A DNA stretch of 64,000 bases, from positions 1,694,154-1,758,153 of the forward strand of contig NZ_CP036271.1 in NCBI RefSeq assembly GCF_007745175.1, written 5' to 3'. Made by a program: the position numbers and the translations under genes. The notes below the pieces were generated by a model that did no database searches, had not been told where the DNA came from, and saw only the letters and a program-made list of their open reading frames with translations. Below are positions 54,880 to 64,000 of the stretch, one piece after another (positions within the stretch are counted from its first letter, which is position 1; the number at the start of each line of letters is the position of its first letter). The stretch is from Caulifigura coniformis. Its GTDB lineage: Bacteria; Planctomycetota; Planctomycetia; Planctomycetales; Planctomycetaceae.

Positions 54880-55898
54880 TTGACGCCATCGAATTGCCCC
54901 AGCCCCTCTCCGTCGCTGGACCGGCCGAACGGGATCGCCCGGTCCGGGTGCTTCTTGTCGAGGACGAGCCCGCCCACGTGCGAATCGCCCAGAGGGCCTT
55001 CGAATCTCGCGAACCGTCTCCCTTCCAGCTGCTGACCGCCAGCACCGTCGCGAGTGCCCGGGACGCCATCGCCGCCAGCAAACCCGACCTCGTCATCGCC
55101 GACGTCATCCTCCCGGATGGCCGCGGCATCGATCTGATTCCGTCGATGGATGCCCGTTCGTACGGCGTCGTGATCATGACAGCCCAGGGAGATGAGGCGA
55201 CGGCTGTCGAAGCGTTGAAACGCGGGGCGCTCGACTACGTCGTAAAGTCGGCTGACAGCCTCGTGGGTCTTCCGGAAGTCGCCCAGCGGGCCATTCGCGT
55301 CTGGGAGCACATCGAAGCGCGAAGAACGGCCGAGGAACGTCTGCGGGAAGAGGAGGGCCGGCTCACAGCCGTTCTGGCCGCCATTCCCGACCTGATCTTC
55401 ATCGTCTCGCGCACGGGCCGATTCATGGATTGTCGCGGCGGCAAGCGACTCTTCGGCGCGGACGCCGCGGCGGAGTATGTCGGCAGGCATCTGCCGGATG
55501 TGGTGGGAGCCGACTCCCTTCCCGCGCTGCGGGCGAGCATCGATGAAGTGCTCGCCACGCAGGAGATCCGCGACGTCGTCTTCGAGATGATGCACCGCGG
55601 TGAACGACGGTTCGTCGAGGCCCGCGTCGCCCCATATTCCGAAGAGAACGTGGTGGCGATTCTTCATGACGTGACCGACCGCCACCTGATTTCGTCGCGG
55701 ATGACGACGCTGTCCGAACGCGAACGGGAAGTCCTGCGAATGGTGGCCGGAGGGGCCTCCAACAAGCAGATCGCCGCCCGGCTCGATCTCAGCATCAAGA
55801 CCGTCGAAGCCCATCGGTCCCGCCTGATGAAGAAGCTCGGAGCCAAAAACATGGCCGAGCTCATGCAACTCGCCATGACGGTCAAAGAAGACCTCTGA
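54876..55898 (+). CDS. Response regulator: receiver-PAS-LuxR HTH
   Basis: 340 residues from MIDAIELPQP. Receiver domain: VEDE acidic pocket, phospho-acceptor Asp76 in DLVIADVILP, Thr102, Lys124. A PAS-like segment follows (AAIPDLIFIVSRTGRFMDCR), then a C-terminal NarL/LuxR helix-turn-helix (TLSEREREVLRMVAGGASNK, LDLSIKTVEAHRSRLMKKLG). It should bind DNA when phosphorylated by the neighbouring kinase. The PAS between receiver and HTH is an additional input. An alternative TTG start upstream would run back into the kinase gene; the ATGA overlap decides. Confidence 0.94.
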   Translation: MIDAIELPQPLSVAGPAERDRPVRVLLVEDEPAHVRIAQRAFESREPSPFQLLTASTVASARDAIAASKPDLVIADVILPDGRGIDLIPSMDARSYGVVIMTAQGDEATAVEALKRGALDYVVKSADSLVGLPEVAQRAIRVWEHIEARRTAEERLREEEGRLTAVLAAIPDLIFIVSRTGRFMDCRGGKRLFGADAAAEYVGRHLPDVVGADSLPALRASIDEVLATQEIRDVVFEMMHRGERRFVEARVAPYSEENVVAILHDVTDRHLISSRMTTLSEREREVLRMVAGGASNKQIAARLDLSIKTVEAHRSRLMKKLGAKNMAELMQLAMTVKEDL

Positions 55899-55907
55899 CC
55901 GGAAGCC

Positions 55908-57110
55908 TCAGCCGCTCCCTTCGTCGTCGGCAGGGACGACCCGCAGGACACGCCTCGCTGCCGACTGTGCGGCCGGCGTCCCATCGCGGGCGATCTGTTC
56001 GAGGTCGTCCCTGGCGGCGAGAGCCGCACCGCCCATCAGCATCAGCGTGTCCGAGGCGACTTTCCGGACTTCCCGGTCCTCGCTGTTCAGCGCCTGGACG
56101 AGTTTCTCGAGGATCGGCCGGGCATCGCGTGTCACGAGCCACCACGCCGCCATCGCCCGGATCGAGACGACAGAGTTTTCCGAGGCGAATAACCGCCTGA
56201 GCGCAGGACCGAGTTCCCGACTCCGGTCGCTGGTCCGTCCAGCGGCATCGAGGGCGTAGAGAACGACCTCGTCGTCGGCGTTCTCCAGCAACCGCGCGAG
56301 CACCTGCATCCCTTGAGTTCCGAGATTCGCGACCGACCGGGCCGCCGTTTCGCGCACGACGGGCGTTTCGTCGAAAACGACGAGCGCCCCGAGCACATCC
56401 GCCGCAGGTTCAGCCCGCGCACCGAGAGCGCCAAGCGTGGCCGCGGCTGCATGCCGGATTCGCTCTGCTGAATCGGAACAGGTGGCGATCAGCATCGGAA
56501 CGGCGGACGGCGGCGCGGAAAGTTGCAGCCCTTCCAGGCACGCGATCCGCAGTTCGACCTGGTCCGAGTCTGAAACAGTTTCCCACTCTCCAGCGGCGCC
56601 GCGGATCAGCGTCTGGATTCCGGCATTCGACGCGAGACCGATCCGCGCGAGGGTTTCGGTTGCGGTCAGCCGCAGGATGATCGGAGATTCAGGATCGCTC
56701 AGCACGCGGATGGCGTTCGGGGCAGCGTCAGCGGCCAGGGGGCCGAAGAGGGCCAGCGCTTTGAACGACCAGAGAGGCGGGGAGGTTTCCACAGGTTCCG
56801 GCGGCTCGTCGAGCAGGCGGATCAGGTCGGATACGGAGGCGCTCGCGGGCGCGCCGATGCGGCCGAGAGTCAGTGCGGCCTGGCGGCGCGTGAACCACGG
56901 AGCGGCGGCGTCGTTGACGATCGCGCGCAATCCGGGAACGGCGTCGGCCCGCGATGGCGATCGATAGTCGAGTTCCTGGATCGCCTCACGCCATTGGTCG
57001 AGGGTCCGGCCGTCATAGAGTCTCTGAGGCCGAGCGACGGAAAGCGTCCCGGAGAGCAGAAACAGCCCGGTTGCGGTGAGCAGCCGGGCTGTCAGTGGGT
57101 GCGTCTTCAT
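55908..57110 (-). CDS. Secreted HEAT-repeat protein
   Basis: 400 residues with a signal peptide (MKTHPLTARLLTATGLFLLS, to about VARP). Mature: LYDGRTLDQWREAIQELDY, then ~8 HEAT-like units (PWFTRRQAALTLGRIGA; RIRHAAAATLGALGA; REVRKVASDTLMLMGG). Scaffold; no catalytic residues. Downstream of glgP by 16 bp on the same strand, thus probably in the same transcript. Confidence 0.82.
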   Translation of the reverse strand: MKTHPLTARLLTATGLFLLSGTLSVARPQRLYDGRTLDQWREAIQELDYRSPSRADAVPGLRAIVNDAAAPWFTRRQAALTLGRIGAPASASVSDLIRLLDEPPEPVETSPPLWSFKALALFGPLAADAAPNAIRVLSDPESPIILRLTATETLARIGLASNAGIQTLIRGAAGEWETVSDSDQVELRIACLEGLQLSAPPSAVPMLIATCSDSAERIRHAAAATLGALGARAEPAADVLGALVVFDETPVVRETAARSVANLGTQGMQVLARLLENADDEVVLYALDAAGRTSDRSRELGPALRRLFASENSVVSIRAMAAWWLVTRDARPILEKLVQALNSEDREVRKVASDTLMLMGGAALAARDDLEQIARDGTPAAQSAARRVLRVVPADDEGSG

Positions 57111-57126
57111 CGCCGTGTCTCCAGCG

Positions 57127-59283
<2,157 letters not shown>

Positions 59284-59327
59284 CGCGATCCTGCTTTCGA
59301 AATCGATGCAATCCGAGCGTCGTGCCG

Positions 59328-59355
59328 AGTTTATCGGAATCGTCCGGCCTGTCAC
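59328..59355 (-). promoter_or_regulatory. Candidate promoter for glgP
   Basis: On the minus strand GTGACA (59350-59355), 16-bp spacer, TAAACT (59328-59333); about 45 bases ahead of the glgP start. By eye only. Confidence 0.45.
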
Positions 59356-59965
59356 ACGCAACGGCGTTGCACCGCAGGAACGGGCCTGCTGGACGCCGAT
59401 GGACGACTCGAGTCGACGAAGAGGGTCGCCCTCCTCGCCCCGGGGGGAAGGTGATCAAGAAAAACGGGGTCGGGGGGCGGTTGGCAATTGTTGCCCTCTT
59501 CCTCCTTCCGATTTCGCGAAAGACGTGGGCAGCCTCGCGGGATTGGTCGTTCCAGAGCATTGGCCGGCCGTGTTGAATTCGTTGACGGGCTGTTGGTGAT
59601 CGTGTGCATGAGTCCTCCCTCAACACGGGAGCGGTTGCGCGGATTCGCGGTGGCTCCTGAGGGGCGTCGACCAAGGGGATCGGAGCCTTCGGCAGGGACA
59701 TGTCATTGGGCTGGCGCCCAATGGCGATGTTGTTACGCCCCTGTCGGGGGTCAGGTTCTGGAGGCGGACTGACCAACGGGGAGGACCGGACAAAACTCCG
59801 CGTCGCTTTGACTGACCCGAGTTCTTGCCTGTGAACAGACCGTCAGAACGAGGCGGCCTCCCGAATGTCGCCTGAGGACGGTGACGGCGGCCGAAGTTGA
59901 TTGACCGGGAGGGCGCCGGCGTCTGAGATAGTCCGGCAGTTCCCCGCATCAAGGATCGCGCGCCC
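59356..59965. other. Long non-coding region between glgP and the FGGY kinase
   Basis: The largest gap in the window. No frame in it has a convincing ribosome site and composition; a 44-codon frame at 59700-59834 is preceded by AGGGA but looks non-protein-like. Two successive hairpins lie at 59704-59741. Confidence 0.5.
59704..59747. repeat. Tandem hairpins in the non-coding region, possible REP-like element
   Basis: CATTGGGC, TGGC, GCCCAATG (59704-59723) is a perfect 8-bp-arm palindrome, followed by a GCCCC/GGGG hairpin about 59737-59747. The surrounding 59630-59770 looks like a structured element rather than a gene. Copy number elsewhere in the genome could not be checked. Confidence 0.4.
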
Positions 59966-61279
59966 ATGTCCCGCTGCCTCGGTCTCGACCTCGGCTCCAC
60001 CTCCATCAAAGCCGCCGTCCTCGATCTCGACTCGGGGGGCGTCGAACGGATCGTCTCCCGGCCGTTCCCGGCTCCGACTTGTCCCCGGCCGGGCTGGTTC
60101 GAGATCGATGCGGAAGAAGTCGCCCGGCTGTCGCGCGAGCTGCTGACGGAACTGCTCGCGGCCGCGCCGGACTGCAACCGCCTGCTGACCTGCGGGCAGA
60201 TGGGAGGACTGGTTCTCGTCGACCGTTCCGGGAAAGCCCGGTCTCCCTACTACTCGTGGCGCGACCAGCGAGTCCTCGACCGTCACTCCTCCGGCGAGAC
60301 GTCTCTCGACCGGCTGCGAAAGAGACTTTCCGAAGCAGACCTGATGGCCATCGGCCGGGAGTTCCGGGCGGGGTCGACCATCACCCTGCTGTCATGGCTG
60401 GTCGAGACCGGTCACGCGCCGGCTAACGACCTGTTTCCGGTGACACTGGTGGATGCCGTCGTCGCGCGGTTGTGCGAGACCGAGCCGGTCACCGAACCGA
60501 CGCAGGCGCTCGGCCTGCTCGACCTCGCCACCCGCCAGTGGCATGCTCCGCTGTTCGAAGCGGCCGGAGTCGGAAGAATCGCACGCCCGTTCGTCGGAAC
60601 GATCAATGACGTCGTTGGGGTGTTTCGCGCCGGTTCGAGCCAACTCGATTGCCATCCGGCCGTCGGCGACCAGCAGGCGGCGCTCGTTGGCGTGGGCCTC
60701 GAAGAGGAAGAATTGTCGGTCAACTGCTCCACCGGATCGCAGGTGAGTCGCATCGCGACGTCATTCCAGCCGGGGGACTACCAGATCCGTCCGTACTTCG
60801 GGGGCAGGCTCCTCAACACGTTGACGCAACTGCCGGCGGGGCGGTCGCTGAACGTGCTCGTCGACCTGCTGACGGAGCTGGCGCGGGCCGAAGGCATCGC
60901 GTTGCGACGCGTCTGGGAGACGATTGCAAACGATTCCGCCAGGCCGCCGGTCGAGGAACTCGATGTCGACCTGGCATTCTTCAGCGGGGCGATGGGGGAC
61001 CACGGACACATCCGGCAGATTACGACGGAGAACCTGAGTGTCGGGAGCGTCTTCCGGGCAGCGTTCCGGAACATGGCGGAGAACTACCGGGTGTGCGCGG
61101 ACCGGGTCAGCGCGGGGAAGCCGTGGAGGCGGGCGGTGCTGTCGGGGGGGCTGACCAACAAGCTGCCAGTGCTGCGCGAGATGATCGCGTCGCGACTGGA
61201 GACGCCGGTTCGCGGCGGCCAGGAAGCGGAAGAGGTGTTCCTGGGACTCTTGCGGCTGGCCCGGGGGGACGAACGGTGA
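59966..61279 (+). CDS. FGGY-family carbohydrate kinase
   Basis: 437 residues. N-terminal phosphate motif CLGLDLGSTSIKAAVLDL; GWFEIDAEEV; CGQMGGLVLVD with SPYYSWRDQR; VGDQQAALVGVG (catalytic Asp region); SVNCSTGSQVS; C-terminal LSGGLTNKLPVLREMI. Order matches xylulokinase/sedoheptulokinase-type FGGY kinases; sedoheptulose is a guess from the GQMGGL segment. Phosphorylates a ketose or polyol with ATP. Confidence 0.9.
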   Translation: MSRCLGLDLGSTSIKAAVLDLDSGGVERIVSRPFPAPTCPRPGWFEIDAEEVARLSRELLTELLAAAPDCNRLLTCGQMGGLVLVDRSGKARSPYYSWRDQRVLDRHSSGETSLDRLRKRLSEADLMAIGREFRAGSTITLLSWLVETGHAPANDLFPVTLVDAVVARLCETEPVTEPTQALGLLDLATRQWHAPLFEAAGVGRIARPFVGTINDVVGVFRAGSSQLDCHPAVGDQQAALVGVGLEEEELSVNCSTGSQVSRIATSFQPGDYQIRPYFGGRLLNTLTQLPAGRSLNVLVDLLTELARAEGIALRRVWETIANDSARPPVEELDVDLAFFSGAMGDHGHIRQITTENLSVGSVFRAAFRNMAENYRVCADRVSAGKPWRRAVLSGGLTNKLPVLREMIASRLETPVRGGQEAEEVFLGLLRLARGDER

Positions 61280-61472
61280 GGAGTTTTCTGTCGGCTGCTT
61301 CCTGCCCAGCGAGCCGTCGCTCCACGATCCCGGGCGCGATCTGACGCGGACGCCCGCAGGCATCAGTCGGATGGCGGCAGTTGGAGAGGGTTCTGCCAAT
61401 GGACCCGACGGGTCCAGATCCAGCCTCCTCGACATTGTCGCCGCTCAGTGGTCGGAAATGCGGCGATCACGA

Positions 61473-61769
61473 CTACAACCCGCGATCCAGTGGGGCGGGG
61501 GAACCGAGGGCATCGCATGACCAGTCATCCGGCGAAAGGTAATACTCGGCGGCGTCGGCCCAGGAGATGGCGGGCGTTGGAGGCCCCGCCCGGAAGTAGG
61601 TGCAGGGATTGCACCAGAAATGTGTCGAGATGGATGTGCTCCGAACATTCAGCGGCCGGCCGCAGTGCGGGCAGGTGGGGCGACGGTAAGTCGTCGTGAC
61701 GGTCGTTACGAGAACGATCAGGGCCAGCAGAAAGCCAGCCGCAGCCCCAACCAGCACGGTGCGTTGCAT
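61473..61769 (-). CDS. Small zinc-ribbon membrane protein
   Basis: 98 residues from the ATG at 61767-61769 (GGAGG upstream). One N-terminal helix (VGAAAGFLLALIVLVTTVTT) followed by a zinc-ribbon CPHCGRPLNVRS...FWCNPCTYF with two CxxC pairs, and a C-terminal tail. No family recognised. A much longer frame to 62300 is Arg/Pro-rich and lies under the opposite-strand gene. Confidence 0.72.
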   Translation of the reverse strand: MQRTVLVGAAAGFLLALIVLVTTVTTTYRRPTCPHCGRPLNVRSTSISTHFWCNPCTYFRAGPPTPAISWADAAEYYLSPDDWSCDALGSPAPLDRGL

Positions 61770-61985
61770 CCCGAAGCCTCCAGGCGAGGAGTGCCTCTCC
61801 CTACGCCGTTCGAACCCATCAACGTGGGAAGTTTTTCTGGATGTCTGCGGGAAGCGGAGAGCGTCGTTTCCTGCTGAGAGGCGCGTGGTCGCCGTCGCAG
61901 TGATCGCGAGCGGTGAGTAGACTTCGACATAGAACGGGCTGGGCGATGGGCAGGCAAGGACCCTCTTCGTATCAGGGAGAGAGCC

Positions 61986-63260
61986 GTGAGAGAGCGGGAA
62001 AGCGGTCGGTGGAAGCGGGTGATGTGTCTCGTGGCCGCTTTCTGCGGCGGGTTCATTCTGCCCGCCGTGAGCGTCGAGGTGTCCGCAGCCGACGTGCCGG
62101 CCGCGGAGGGGACGTGGTCGATCGAAGGCGAATGCACGGACGGCGAGGGCGTGCGACTTGGGGGTGTGGAGGTTGAGGTCTTCCTGCGTATCAGGTTTGC
62201 GGAACCGGGCGAGCCTGTCTGCAACACGACGAGCGACGCGACGGGACGGTTTCGCATTCCTGATCTCCCGGTCCGTTCCATTCACGCGCGACCGGAGCAC
62301 TCTTACTACGTCGTTGCCCGTTCGCCCGGGCGGACATCGGCGGTCCGAGTGGTGGAATCGGGTTCAGCGCGGCCGAAGCTGCTGGAGATGAAGCTGCGCG
62401 ATCGGCCTGGCCAGGTCTCAGGTCGGGTGACGGATAGCGCAGGGAAGCCGATCGCCGGGGCGATCATTGCAGCCATTCCGATCGGCGCTCACCCGTGTGC
62501 GGCGATCATGGCGGCAGAGAGTGATGCGGACGGGCGCTATTCGATCGAGGATCTCGAACCGATTGGCCCCTCGGCGCCGGCGAGGCCCGGCGGCCCCGTC
62601 CTCGCGCGTTTTCTTCGCGTCTACCATCCCGATTACCCGATCACGGTTGCGACCGTCACCGAAACGCCGCAGGTTCTGGACGTCACGCTTCGTCCCGGAG
62701 GAAGACTGGAGGGGCGCGTGATGGACGCTGCCACCGGTAGGCCGGCCGAGGGGGTGACCGTCATCGCGAAGGGTCTGACGACACGAGCTGACGCGTTCGC
62801 GACGACCAACCGTGACGGAGAATACCGGTTCCAGCTTTTGCCGGATGCGTACGCCATCCGTTGTGACGCGGAGGAACGGACGTGCGTACCGCTGGTGGGC
62901 ATCGACGTGCAGGAAGGAGCGACGCAGGCCGCGGCGGATCTTTCCCTGATTGAAGGGGCGTTGATCGAAGGGGTGGTGGAGAATGCCGCGACGGGATTGC
63001 CGGCCACCGTGGATAGCACGGGGCGAGTGCTGTCGATCACCCTGCGTGGCCCGGCGTTTCCTCAAACGATCGGGGCCGTCGGATCTGCAGCTGTCCAGGC
63101 TGACGGAACATTCCGGATTCGGGCGGCTCCGGGCCTGAACCAGGTCTACCCGGGGCTCGGAATCCGGGCGGTTTCTATCACGCCGTCGGGAACGCTGGAC
63201 GTGAAAGAGGGGGAGCGGGTGGGCGTGAGGATCACGGTCAATTTGCCCGAGGCGAAATGA
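61986..63260 (+). CDS. Secreted carboxypeptidase-regulatory-like (Ig-like) repeat protein
   Basis: 424 residues from GTG at 61986 (AGGGAGA upstream); an ATG at 62022 would also serve. A signal segment VMCLVAAFCGGFILPAVSVE, then at least three carboxypeptidase-D regulatory-like beta-sandwich units: IEGECTDGEGVRLGGVEVEV..ATGRFRIPDL, VSGRVTDSAGKPIAGAIIAA..ADGRYSIEDL and LEGRVMDAATGRPAEGVTVI..NRDGEYRFQL. Probably an adhesive or stabilising extracellular protein. Confidence 0.87.
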   Translation: MRERESGRWKRVMCLVAAFCGGFILPAVSVEVSAADVPAAEGTWSIEGECTDGEGVRLGGVEVEVFLRIRFAEPGEPVCNTTSDATGRFRIPDLPVRSIHARPEHSYYVVARSPGRTSAVRVVESGSARPKLLEMKLRDRPGQVSGRVTDSAGKPIAGAIIAAIPIGAHPCAAIMAAESDADGRYSIEDLEPIGPSAPARPGGPVLARFLRVYHPDYPITVATVTETPQVLDVTLRPGGRLEGRVMDAATGRPAEGVTVIAKGLTTRADAFATTNRDGEYRFQLLPDAYAIRCDAEERTCVPLVGIDVQEGATQAAADLSLIEGALIEGVVENAATGLPATVDSTGRVLSITLRGPAFPQTIGAVGSAAVQADGTFRIRAAPGLNQVYPGLGIRAVSITPSGTLDVKEGERVGVRITVNLPEAK

Positions 63261-63311
63261 GCGAACTTCGCGAACTGACGGGGATTCACAATCCGGCGGT
63301 CGGGATCGCTG

Positions 63312-63803
63312 TCAGGGCGTGGGGGCGGAGGCTTCGAGGTCGTCGACGAGCTTGTAGAGCACCTCGTGGGTGACCTGGAGGTCGACCTGCGTTCGGCCGG
63401 GCGTTCCCTTGATCGACCGGTAGCGTTTGAGCACGAAGGCCCCGGCCTGCTGGGAGAGCATGATTTCGTAGTACTGCGTGCCGTCGGGGAGCTGGTCGGG
63501 CGGAGTGGAGCGGATCAGGACTTCGCCGGCGTTCGGGTCGATTTCGAGCGGGCCGATCTGTTCGAGCAGATAGGTGATTCGCTGGCTGAGGTTGCGAGCC
63601 CAGGCCTCGATGGTGGCGAAGGCCGCGGACTGGAGGCCGGGGACTTCGAGCGTCATTTCGCGAAACGCGCAGCTCAGCGAATCGACGACGGTGAACTCGA
63701 TGCGGAGCGTGAGCCCGGCGGCGTTATGGAGAGTGATCGACGACGGGGAGGAGACACCCTTGAGGCTCGCGAGGGCGAGTGAAAGATCGGTGCGAAAACT
63801 CAT
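63312..63803 (-). CDS. Conserved-looking small protein of unknown function
   Basis: 163 residues from MSFRTDLSLALASLKGVSSP. Mixed alpha/beta (LTLRIEFTVVDSLSCAFREM, LSQRITYLLEQIGPLEIDPN, GEVLIRSTPPDQL, YYEIMLSQQAGAFVLKRYRS). No signal peptide or membrane helix; cytoplasmic. A GTG at 63837 would add 12 residues. No family recognised. The remaining 197 bp to the window end hold no supported gene. Confidence 0.72.
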   Translation of the reverse strand: MSFRTDLSLALASLKGVSSPSSITLHNAAGLTLRIEFTVVDSLSCAFREMTLEVPGLQSAAFATIEAWARNLSQRITYLLEQIGPLEIDPNAGEVLIRSTPPDQLPDGTQYYEIMLSQQAGAFVLKRYRSIKGTPGRTQVDLQVTHEVLYKLVDDLEASAPTP

Positions 63804-64000
63804 CAGTCGGTCCGCCCTTCTCGAGACAACAGCACTCACGGCTCATTGTAGCGGGTGATGCCACGGCCGGATCAGGGCATTTGCGCACAGGAGGCGGATG
63901 CGCCTGCGGAGAGGTCGGAATTGCACTTGGAGCCCGGAGTCGACAGAACATGCATCTCGGCTGCTTTCGGCCGACACTTCGTTTTCCTTCCATCGCCCCG

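Noticed and set aside
59700-59834. 44-codon plus-strand frame with AGGGA upstream
   Set aside because: It runs through the palindromic element and has low-complexity Gly/Arg/Ser content; no supporting signal beyond a weak ribosome site.
63724-63993. Minus-strand frame at the right edge
   Set aside because: Arg/Pro/Cys-rich and overlaps the small conserved protein in another phase; no ribosome site.

Overview
The window looks like chromosome from a planctomycete (order Planctomycetales; genus not determinable by eye). The reasons are high GC throughout and a family mix typical of that phylum: DUF1080 sugar-binding/hydrolase proteins, Gfo/Idh/MocA oxidoreductases with Tat leaders, a very large secreted DUF1080-ThuA-NPCBM-dehydrogenase-HEAT-cytochrome c fusion, PQQ-like propeller proteins, a DUF1598 protein and several secreted FAD oxidoreductases. 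No transposase, integrase, phage gene, CRISPR array, rRNA or tRNA was seen. This is core-like chromosome, not an island.

Layout. 1-7.6 kb: a partial secreted helical-repeat protein, then a ceramidase-like enzyme, a Gfo/Idh/MocA dehydrogenase, a DUF1080 protein (with a clear terminator), an M19 dipeptidase and a scramblase-like protein. 7.8-14.4 kb: a tight plus-strand unit of a PQQ-type propeller with an embedded methyltransferase-like segment, an anchored planctomycete-type protein and a cyclopropane fatty acid synthase. 14.5-16.9 kb: an ATGA-coupled pair (small membrane protein, secreted FAD oxidoreductase). 17.1-21.8 kb: alaS, a small secreted protein and a polytopic membrane protein. 21.8-32.3 kb: another FAD oxidoreductase, an anchored WD40-type propeller on a repeat stalk, a sialidase-like protein, mannose-1-phosphate guanylyltransferase, DUF1598, Fpg/MutM, an FHA-EAL protein and a small lipocalin-like protein. 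32.3-41.8 kb: a GH5-like glycosidase, a second long FAD oxidoreductase, a zinc-ribbon membrane protein, a D-lactate/glycolate-type FAD plus Fe-S dehydrogenase coupled to a MoaD-like protein, a C45 Ntn hydrolase and an ImmA/IrrE-like protein with an altered metal motif. 42-47.3 kb: a membrane/spermidine-synthase-like fusion, a 25-residue membrane miniprotein, ilvN and proB. 47.6-55.9 kb: the 1746-residue cytochrome fusion and a three-gene phosphorelay. 55.9-64 kb: glgP with a HEAT protein, a 0.6-kb non-coding stretch with hairpins, an FGGY kinase, a zinc-ribbon membrane protein, a carboxypeptidase-regulatory-like repeat protein and a conserved small protein.

Together the genes suggest a scavenging lifestyle. 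Exported oxidoreductases, glycosidases and DUF1080/cytochrome proteins would attack complex carbohydrates and glycans, and intracellular genes handle sugar nucleotides, glycogen, amino acids (ilvN, proB), translation (alaS) and repair (mutM). Signalling is represented by the FHA-EAL protein and the phosphorelay. Several real reading frames are hidden in, or much shorter than, overlapping spurious frames typical of this GC content. I corrected many starts using Shine-Dalgarno-like sequences, signal peptides and ATGA overlaps.
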